Of a stretch of DNA of 14,700 bases, positions 7,308-12,441 are shown one piece after another. Origin of the DNA: Candidatus Omnitrophota bacterium (GTDB taxonomy: Bacteria; Omnitrophota; Gorgyraeia; 2-01-FULL-45-10); assembly GCA_026387135.1 (NCBI GenBank), contig JAPLMH010000023.1, positions 1-14,700 on the forward strand. Direction: 5' to 3'. Every line of letters begins with the position of its first letter. Positions within the stretch are counted from its first letter, which is position 1. The notes beneath the pieces are model-generated. The model made no database searches. It was given only the letters and a program-made list of their open reading frames with translations, and had not been told where the DNA came from. Both the position numbers and the translations under genes were made by a program.

Positions 7308-7328
7308 GCCAAAAGGGCGGGGCGTAGC
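7301..7328. repeat. REP-like element, copy C (half element running into tRNA-Pro)
   Basis: This segment contains TTTACGCCAAAAGGGC followed by GGGGCGTAGC. Its reverse complement aligns with copy A over CCC-NN-CCCTTTTG(A/G)CGTAAAC. The last 11 bases (CGGGGCGTAGC, 7318-7328) are also the first bases of tRNA-Pro. The element and the tRNA therefore share the GGGCGTAGC core. Confidence 0.5.
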
Positions 7329-7394
7329 GCAGCTGGCTAGCGCACTTGCTTTGGGAGCAAGGGGTCGACGGTTCGAATCCGTCCGCCCCGACCA
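7318..7394 (+). tRNA. tRNA-Pro (anticodon UGG)
   Basis: A complete 77-base cloverleaf. The acceptor stem CGGGGCG (7318-7324) pairs with CGCCCCG (7384-7390), followed by discriminator A and an encoded CCA. The anticodon stem CTTGC/GCAAG encloses loop TTTGGGA with anticodon TGG at 7352-7354. The T-arm has loop TTCGAAT. It is probably co-transcribed with tRNA-Arg, 17 bases downstream. Confidence 0.96.
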
Positions 7395-7411
7395 ATTTTA
7401 TAGTTTTACGC

Positions 7412-7488
7412 GTCCCTGTAGCTCAGTTGGATAGAGCATCTGCCTTCTAAGCAGAGGGTCGCCTGTTCGAATCAGGCCAGGGACGCCA
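7412..7488 (+). tRNA. tRNA-Arg (anticodon UCU)
   Basis: A complete 77-base cloverleaf. Acceptor GTCCCTG (7412-7418) pairs with CAGGGAC (7478-7484), followed by discriminator G and an encoded CCA. Anticodon stem TCTGC/GCAGA encloses loop CTTCTAA, anticodon TCT at 7446-7448. T-arm GCCTG, TTCGAAT, CAGGC. No terminator is visible between it and the GGDEF gene 49 bases downstream. Confidence 0.96.
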
Positions 7489-7537
7489 TTAATGAGGAGT
7501 GTAATCAGAACCTACGCTTAAGAAAGTCTCAGGATAT

Positions 7538-10500
7538 ATGGTGCCAGATTTTCATAGTATAAATATTGAAAAACTGCCTCTCTCGTTGGTAGACGACCTC
7601 ACCCAGCTCTGTAACCGCCGCTTCATTTACAATAACATGCCCCAATTTATTACCCGAGATGAGGCTTCTGCCAGGAAAACCTTCATCTTCATGATAGACG
7701 TAGATAATTTTAAGCATACAAACGACACATTTGGCCACCTGGTAGGAGATATGGTTCTGATGGAATTGGCCAGGATAATGAAAAAATCAGTTGCTGAAAA
7801 TGGCATTGTAGCCAGATACGCAGGAGACGAGTTTTTAATTTTACTTCCGGGACAAGGGGAAGAGCAGGCCCATAAGATAGGAGAGGCGATATTACAGGGC
7901 GCATCAGAATTCAAATGGTCTGCAAAGAATAAAACTTTTAAGGGTCAGGGGCTGAGTATAGGCATTGCCGTTTATCCGGATGACAATGTCTCTATGATAG
8001 AGTTGATAAATTGCGCGGACCAGGCTTTGTATGCCGCAAAGAAATCCGGCAAAAATAAAATATTTCATTACAGATCAGTCAGCAAAGAAATAAAAAATAG
8101 CACCATAATGCAGCAGAGGCTTCTAAGGCCGCCTCTGGCAGACCGTAAAGAAGAGCTCGATAATATAAAGGAACATTACAAAATTGCTGAGAGCGCAAAA
8201 AAGCATGGCATATTGGTGGAGGGCGAGTCTGGTATCGGTAAAACCAGGTTGCTCGAAGAGTTTGCCAGCTGGATCGAAAAGCAAAACAGTTTCTTTCTGT
8301 TTTGTAAATTAGAACAAAAAGAAGATAGCGGCCCTCTCGCCGCGCTGACGGAGCTGCTCCGTTTGTTGGCAGGTTCGTTGGGTGTCGACGCACTCAGAGG
8401 CGTCCTTGCAAAGCTTAGTCCTTCAGAACTCGCGGAGATTCTATCTCTATATTCACCTGCCAAGGATCTTGTCAAAAACGCATCCGTTAAAATAGAGCCC
8501 GAAAGAAGGGCCGAAAATCTATTTTCCGGCCTGCGCAAAATTCTGGTTAGCGCAGCCGGCGATAAGACGCTCGTTTTAGCTGTTGATGATCTCCATCGCG
8601 CAAATCAAGTTACTCTGCAGTTTTTCTCAGGTCTACTGGGGGCCTCCGATCTCGCAAAATTTCTGTTTATAGGAACATATGACAAAGAAAGCGGAGAAAA
8701 GTTAAATGTTCTATTAACCGGCAATATCTCTACAACCGTAAAGATCGGGCCGCTTGTGAAAGACGATATAAACCAGCTGATCGTTTCGATCTTTCCGGAT
8801 ATTAAGCTGGAGTTGAAGCAGGTTGACAATATGTTCAAAGTAAGCAAGGGGAACCCGCTCTTATTATGTGAGATATTAAAGAATCTGGTTGAGAAAGGTC
8901 ATATAAAATACGAAGATGACGTTTGGAAAATAAAGGATATCGGTATTAAGGATATCCCGGATTCCCTATCCGATGCCATAAAGCCTGCTCTCGGAGACCT
9001 GGACGATGAAACGAGAGAGCTGCTTTCTACCATGGCAGTGATGGGCGGCAAGGTCGAGCTTGGAATCTTAAAGGATTTCAGCGGCTTCAAAGAAGGATAT
9101 TTAATGGAATTGTTAGACCGAGCCATAAAAGCCGGAATAATAAAATTACCGGATTCAAGCTATGATTCGCTATCCTTCCGTTCCGAGTCGGCCAGAAAAG
9201 CCCTTGCGGATAAAGTTTCAGTCCAAAAGGCAGGCTCGATCCATCACAAACTTGCAGGGCTTATCGAGCAGGAGTACAAGGACGAGCTTCCGGCGCAGCT
9301 GGATCGCCTGATCTCCCATCTCGATCTGGCCAAGGAAAAAGAGCGCTCTTTAAGATACAAAAATATCGGCCAAAAATTAAATGAGGAATTTTTTCCGCCC
9401 GCAGTGGATAGGCCGGTAAGCGTTGAAGAAGAGTTAGAAAAACCGCTCAGCCAGGCGAGCACCAAGATCGTCAAGGACTCGGTGTTGGCCCTGAGAGCAG
9501 CTATCATAGGAACCTTGCTCTATCCTATAGGCAACAGCATGAGGGTAGATCTGGAGAACAAAGCTTATGAAATGATGCTTAATATACTTAAGAATGACCC
9601 CACTCTGACCATCTCCATCATAGATGGCACGGTCTTGGTAAACGGATATGCTCCCAAGTATTTAAATATTAAGGATACCATCGGTTTCACTCTTGTAAGC
9701 CTGATGAAAGACTATGGCATAAGCAGCATAACTTTTAAGCGCGATTTAGAAAGAGAAGAACTTGCGTGCCTTTTGCATTATTTCGCCAATCTTGAAGACG
9801 AGAGTACTCAGCGTGAAGGCCTTGTCGAGCTGCTTAAAAAAAGAGGCGTCTCTCATATAAAAATTGACCAGGTGAGATATGAAAAACTATCGAAAATATC
9901 AAAAGCAATCGGAGCTAAAGGAGCCAGCCGGGGAACGTCTTCGATAATTGAATTGCCAAAAGACGGCCTTTTGGATATGTCCGTTGAACAATATTCCGAT
10001 CCCAAAATATCAGGCAAGTTAGGCCTCATAGCCGAAGCCCTTATTTTGGGTAAAAATAATGAAAAAGTAAAAAATATTGTTGATAAATTTTCGGAAGATC
10101 TTAACGCCGCAAATGCCGAAGATAGATCTGCAGTTGCGGAGGGGGCTGTCAAGCTCGGCGAATCTCTTCTCATCTATGAAAAATCAGATCTACTGGATAC
10201 GCTGATAAAGGCCATGCTCAATAGATTTGACGGCGCCAAACAATCGAAAGAGTTCTCCAAGCTTTGTAACGGGCTGCAAGAAATGGCCGTTCGCCTTATA
10301 GACAAAAGAAATTTTAACCAGGCGGGAATGATCATCGATCATTTCAAAGCGCAGGCTGCCGTAGATTCCAAACGTGCCCCGGAACAGAAAAAAATCGTAG
10401 AAGACGGATTGCATAAGATCGCCCATCCTAAGGTGGTAGAAGCTTTGATAAGCGCATTTAGAGAAAAAATAAAGTCCGATAATCCCGCAGATATTACGGA

Positions 10501-11020
10501 TTTTCTGGGATCGCTTGGTGAATATAGCCTCGATCCCATGCTTAATATCTTGACACTGCAAGAGCTTCATGAGAAGGACCCTTTTGAACTATTTGTTATG
10601 CGTCACTCAGTAGCCATGATACTTAAACAGATAGGTCGCCCCGCAATAGAGGCTTTGAACAGAATGCTAGTAACTGATAAGCGCAGTTTTGTCATAAAGA
10701 ATATCATAGAGGTATTTGGCTATATCGGCAGCAAGGAATTCCTGCCAAATCTTGCTCCGTTTATTCACGCCGATTCCATTCAAGTAAGAATGCAATGTGT
10801 CGGGACTCTAAAAAAGATCGGCAGCATTGAATCTTTGAAAATTCTGGCTGAGGCCCTTAAAGATACAAATGAAGACATAAGGCAGGCGGCCAGCTCGGCG
10901 ATAGCGCAATTGGCAGACGAATCTTTCATAAAAGAATTGAGGCCTTTCCTGGCCGATAAATCCACAGAAAATATAGCAAGGATCACTATCCAGAGAATAC
11001 AAATAACAAAGAAGAAATAA
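7538..11020 (+). CDS. GGDEF - STAND ATPase - HEAT repeat multidomain signalling protein
   Basis: A 1160-aa cytoplasmic protein with no signal peptide or membrane segment. Residues about 15-180 form a GGDEF (diguanylate cyclase) domain: DLTQLCNRR (20-28), Asp54 and Asp56 in the metal-site region (IDVDNFK), and signature AGDEF (95-99) instead of GGDEF. No RxxD inhibitory site is found at 86-89. Residues about 200-480 form a STAND/AAA_16-type P-loop ATPase with Walker A GESGIGKT (229-236) and Walker B LVLAVDD (345-351). A winged-helix-like segment follows (about 487-580). Residues about 640-760 are an unnamed alpha/beta domain containing LLYPIGN and LVNGY. The C-terminus (about 950-1145) carries HEAT-like helical repeats. 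It is probably a c-di-GMP enzyme or sensor gated by ATP and partner binding. AGGA at 7531-7534 is only 3 bases from the ATG; GTG at 7541 is an alternative start. The PilZ gene follows by 4 bases. Confidence 0.88.
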   Translation: MVPDFHSINIEKLPLSLVDDLTQLCNRRFIYNNMPQFITRDEASARKTFIFMIDVDNFKHTNDTFGHLVGDMVLMELARIMKKSVAENGIVARYAGDEFLILLPGQGEEQAHKIGEAILQGASEFKWSAKNKTFKGQGLSIGIAVYPDDNVSMIELINCADQALYAAKKSGKNKIFHYRSVSKEIKNSTIMQQRLLRPPLADRKEELDNIKEHYKIAESAKKHGILVEGESGIGKTRLLEEFASWIEKQNSFFLFCKLEQKEDSGPLAALTELLRLLAGSLGVDALRGVLAKLSPSELAEILSLYSPAKDLVKNASVKIEPERRAENLFSGLRKILVSAAGDKTLVLAVDDLHRANQVTLQFFSGLLGASDLAKFLFIGTYDKESGEKLNVLLTGNISTTVKIGPLVKDDINQLIVSIFPDIKLELKQVDNMFKVSKGNPLLLCEILKNLVEKGHIKYEDDVWKIKDIGIKDIPDSLSDAIKPALGDLDDETRELLSTMAVMGGKVELGILKDFSGFKEGYLMELLDRAIKAGIIKLPDSSYDSLSFRSESARKALADKVSVQKAGSIHHKLAGLIEQEYKDELPAQLDRLISHLDLAKEKERSLRYKNIGQKLNEEFFPPAVDRPVSVEEELEKPLSQASTKIVKDSVLALRAAIIGTLLYPIGNSMRVDLENKAYEMMLNILKNDPTLTISIIDGTVLVNGYAPKYLNIKDTIGFTLVSLMKDYGISSITFKRDLEREELACLLHYFANLEDESTQREGLVELLKKRGVSHIKIDQVRYEKLSKISKAIGAKGASRGTSSIIELPKDGLLDMSVEQYSDPKISGKLGLIAEALILGKNNEKVKNIVDKFSEDLNAANAEDRSAVAEGAVKLGESLLIYEKSDLLDTLIKAMLNRFDGAKQSKEFSKLCNGLQEMAVRLIDKRNFNQAGMIIDHFKAQAAVDSKRAPEQKKIVEDGLHKIAHPKVVEALISAFREKIKSDNPADITDFLGSLGEYSLDPMLNILTLQELHEKDPFELFVMRHSVAMILKQIGRPAIEALNRMLVTDKRSFVIKNIIEVFGYIGSKEFLPNLAPFIHADSIQVRMQCVGTLKKIGSIESLKILAEALKDTNEDIRQAASSAIAQLADESFIKELRPFLADKSTENIARITIQRIQITKKK

Positions 11021-11024
11021 CAAA

Positions 11025-11426
11025 ATGGCAAAAATTAGATTTGCAGGTCCAGAAAAAAGGCAATATTTACGGGTGCCAGCCCGCTGCGTTATTAAGTATA
11101 CAAAATTATCAAAAAACCTGAGACGCTTTATCGGTATGGTGACAAAATCACATACAGAAGATATATGCGAAAGAGGCGTCAAATTTATTGTGAAAAAAAA
11201 GATACCGGTACGCACAATATTAGAATTTCAGTTTAAAATTCCCGGGACCAACACGAACGTGGTGGGCTTGAGCGAAGTGGTCAGAACCAAGCCAAGGAGG
11301 CGCGGAAGATCGTATGATGTAGGCTTGAAATTTCTATGGGTGCAGCTAAAGAACGCGAAATTAATAGATTCTTACGTGCGGAAAAAAAGAATACAGGAAG
11401 TTATAAAAAAACTGCATAAAAAATAG
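11025..11426 (+). CDS. PilZ domain protein (candidate c-di-GMP receptor)
   Basis: A 133-aa protein consisting essentially of one PilZ domain. The RxxxR c-di-GMP-binding motif is RQYLR (12-16). The second motif, normally D/NxSxxG, reads DICERG (46-51), with Cys in place of Ser. YDVGLKF (97-103) matches the closing strand of the fold. The C-terminal tail is strongly basic, with many Lys and Arg from about 114 to 133. It lies 4 bases after the GGDEF-ATPase gene, so the two are almost certainly co-transcribed and likely work as producer and receptor of c-di-GMP. The output partner is not evident from the window. Confidence 0.85.
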   Translation: MAKIRFAGPEKRQYLRVPARCVIKYTKLSKNLRRFIGMVTKSHTEDICERGVKFIVKKKIPVRTILEFQFKIPGTNTNVVGLSEVVRTKPRRRGRSYDVGLKFLWVQLKNAKLIDSYVRKKRIQEVIKKLHKK

Positions 11427-11440
11427 GCCATAATAAAGGC

Positions 11441-11469
11441 TTTACGGCAATGAATTTGTATGGTATAAC
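11441..11469 (+). promoter_or_regulatory. Candidate sigma70 promoter of the tRNA-His locus
   Basis: TTTACG (-35, 11441-11446), a 17-base spacer and TATAAC (-10, 11464-11469), with TGG directly upstream of the -10 as an extended -10 element. A start near 11476 would lie about 20 bases before the truncated tRNA-His, as expected for a stable-RNA promoter. Confidence 0.55.
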
Positions 11470-11496
11470 TTCAGGTTCCAAATTAACCGAAGCGTG

Positions 11497-11539
11497 GTGG
11501 GTGTAGCTCAGCCTGGCTAGAGCACTTGACTGTGGCTCA
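11497..11539 (+). pseudogene. Truncated tRNA-His: 5' half only, broken in the anticodon stem
   Basis: Acceptor 5' strand GTGGGTG (11497-11503), D-arm GCTC/GAGC (11506-11509, 11520-11523), anticodon stem CTTGA (11525-11529) and loop CTGTGGC with His anticodon GTG (11532-11534). The 3' stem begins TCA (11537-11539), but the next bases are TT where AG would be needed, and no T-arm or 3' acceptor follows. It differs in acceptor and D-arm from the complete tRNA-His at 12056, so it is not a tandem copy of that gene. The preceding promoter suggests it was once the working gene here. Confidence 0.8.
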
Positions 11540-11549
11540 TTCCTTTCAT

Positions 11550-11578
11550 TTGACAGTTTCCTGCCTTTGTTGTAAAAT
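11550..11578 (+). promoter_or_regulatory. Consensus-like sigma70 promoter ahead of the HNH gene
   Basis: TTGACA (11550-11555), a 17-base spacer and TAAAAT (11573-11578). The -35 is a full consensus match and the -10 matches five of six. Transcription would begin around 11584-11586, at or next to the ATG of the HNH gene, implying a leaderless message from this promoter. Confidence 0.6.
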
Positions 11579-11584
11579 AATAGC

Positions 11585-12046
11585 ATGGTAAAAAGAAAAT
11601 GTAGGATTTGCGGAAACGTAATATGGCTGAAGAGTTGCCATGCAAAGAAGGGGTGGGGTAAATATTGTTCGAAAAGGTGCCAAGGCAAAGCACAGATAAA
11701 AGGTAAGTGGCATAACTGTGATTATTGCGGCAAAAGGATCTGGAGACAGCCTAAGGATATAAAAAGATCAAAAAGTAAAAAATTCTTTTGTTCTGTAAGC
11801 TGTCATTGCGCCTGGGAAAACAAGAATAAACGATGTGGAGAGAATGCGCCTAACTGGATAACGGGGCGAACGGCGTATAGGCAAATACTCAAAAGATGCG
11901 GCAAGCCCGAAAAATGCAGGATGTGCGGTATTGAAGATAAGCGGATTTTGGTGGTACACCACATAGACTCAAGCAGGAGAAATAATAAGCCGGAAAATTT
12001 AGAGTGGCTTTGCAGGAATTGTCATTGTATAATACATTTGGTTTAA
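11585..12046 (+). CDS. HNH endonuclease with multiple zinc-finger cysteine pairs
   Basis: A 153-aa basic protein. The N-terminal two-thirds holds Cys pairs that look like zinc knuckles: Cys6/Cys9, Cys28/Cys32, Cys45/Cys48 and Cys69/Cys73. The C-terminus is an HNH nuclease motif: CRMC (111-114), then HHID (125-128), Asn134 and Asn138, then CRNC (143-146) and final His151. This resembles phage and mobile-intron HNH homing endonucleases, with zinc knuckles probably for DNA recognition. It lies 45 bases after a broken tRNA-His and 9 bases before an intact one. Its base composition is A/T-richer than the housekeeping genes, so it is probably acquired. No Shine-Dalgarno is evident. Confidence 0.85.
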   Translation: MVKRKCRICGNVIWLKSCHAKKGWGKYCSKRCQGKAQIKGKWHNCDYCGKRIWRQPKDIKRSKSKKFFCSVSCHCAWENKNKRCGENAPNWITGRTAYRQILKRCGKPEKCRMCGIEDKRILVVHHIDSSRRNNKPENLEWLCRNCHCIIHLV

Positions 12047-12055
12047 GATGGACGT

Positions 12056-12131
12056 GGTGGCTATAGTGTAAAGGTTAGCACGACAGACTGTGGCTCTGTC
12101 CGCACGGGTTCGAATCCCGTTAGCCACCCCA
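12056..12131 (+). tRNA. tRNA-His (anticodon GUG), complete
   Basis: Acceptor GTGGCTA (12057-12063) pairs with TAGCCAC (12121-12127). The extra G-1 (12056) faces discriminator C (12128), the histidine identity pair, and CCA is encoded at 12129-12131. D-arm GTGT/GCAC. Anticodon stem ACAGA/TCTGT encloses loop CTGTGGC with anticodon GTG at 12090-12092. T-arm ACGGG, TTCGAAT, CCCGT. It shares GACTGTGGCTC (12086-12096) with the truncated tRNA-His upstream. Confidence 0.96.
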
Positions 12132-12139
12132 GTATTATG

Positions 12140-12156
12140 CCTCTCGACGGGAGAGG
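12140..12156 (+). other. Small hairpin 3' of tRNA-His
   Basis: CCTCTC (12140-12145) and GAGAGG (12151-12156) form a 6-bp stem around GACGG. There is no T-run after it, so it is not a terminator. It could mark the 3' processing boundary of the tRNA precursor. Confidence 0.4.
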
Positions 12157-12166
12157 TAAGCGAATG

Positions 12167-12203
12167 ATAGCGCTGGTTCTTAATCAGAATCAGCGCTATT
12201 TTT
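12167..12203 (+). terminator. Intrinsic terminator after tRNA-His
   Basis: A perfect 9-bp stem, ATAGCGCTG (12167-12175) with CAGCGCTAT (12091+100 to 12199, i.e. 12191-12199), is extended inward by TTCT/AGAA and followed by five T's (12199-12203). It is oriented for plus-strand transcription and would end the transcript carrying the truncated tRNA, the HNH gene and tRNA-His. No T-run is present for the opposite strand. Confidence 0.85.
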
Positions 12204-12441
12204 ATGTCCTACAGGGGTAAAGACTTAGGGCGTTATTACCATCGATGGAAGTTGCGATTTTCACGTCTGTCTATTGGCGGCCTAGAGCATCGGTAAAACT
12301 GCAGAAAAGATCTCCAGATTACGCCAATTCCTCTCGTAGTTTATGGATGCTAGTTTATGGTTTATTAGCGCAATATGGCGCCTATTTTGCGCTTAAATCC
12401 AGCCATAAACTAGACGTGAGGAATAATTGAATGAGAGAGGC
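12204..12441. other. Non-coding stretch between tRNA-His and serine recombinase
   Basis: No convincing gene is seen; a 61-codon plus-strand ORF at 12245-12430 has no ribosome binding site, no recognisable motif and runs through the inverted repeats. The right half is dominated by the nested repeats listed separately. Its position between a tRNA locus and the end of an integrase-type gene makes it a candidate place for an attachment site. Confidence 0.5.
12326..12428. repeat. Nested inverted repeats, candidate recombination (att) site or recombinase-gene terminator
   Basis: TAGTTTATGG occurs twice directly (12337-12346 and 12351-12360, 14 bases apart) and once inverted (12403-12412). CTAGTTTATGG (12350-12360) and CCATAAACTAG (12403-12413) form a perfect 11-bp inverted pair. 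Longer imperfect arms reach 12326-12346 and 12403-12428. Inside lie AGCGCAA (12367-12373) / TTGCGCT (12387-12393) and a central GGCGCC palindrome (12377-12382). It sits just beyond the 3' end of the minus-strand serine recombinase. The structure is seen directly; the att role is inference. Confidence 0.5.

Noticed and set aside
7095..7328. CRISPR array
   Set aside because: The repeats are palindromic, alternate in orientation, vary in length and have no regular spacers; no cas gene is near.
7492..7521. Nine-codon frame between tRNA-Arg and the GGDEF gene as a leader peptide
   Set aside because: Too short, with no attenuator hairpin or regulatory codon run.
11540..12046. Group I intron carrying the HNH gene inside tRNA-His
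   Set aside because: The break is in the anticodon stem, not the loop. No matching 3' half resumes downstream, and the short flanks (45 and 9 bases) leave no room for intron core helices.
12057..12131. Intact tRNA-His as the displaced 3' half of the truncated one
   Set aside because: The complete tRNA has its own matching 5' acceptor and D-arm. Its anticodon stem (TCTGT) does not pair with CTTGA of the truncated copy, so they come from different genes.
12245..12430. 61-codon plus-strand reading frame
   Set aside because: No ribosome binding site or recognisable motif, and it is composed largely of the inverted-repeat sequence.
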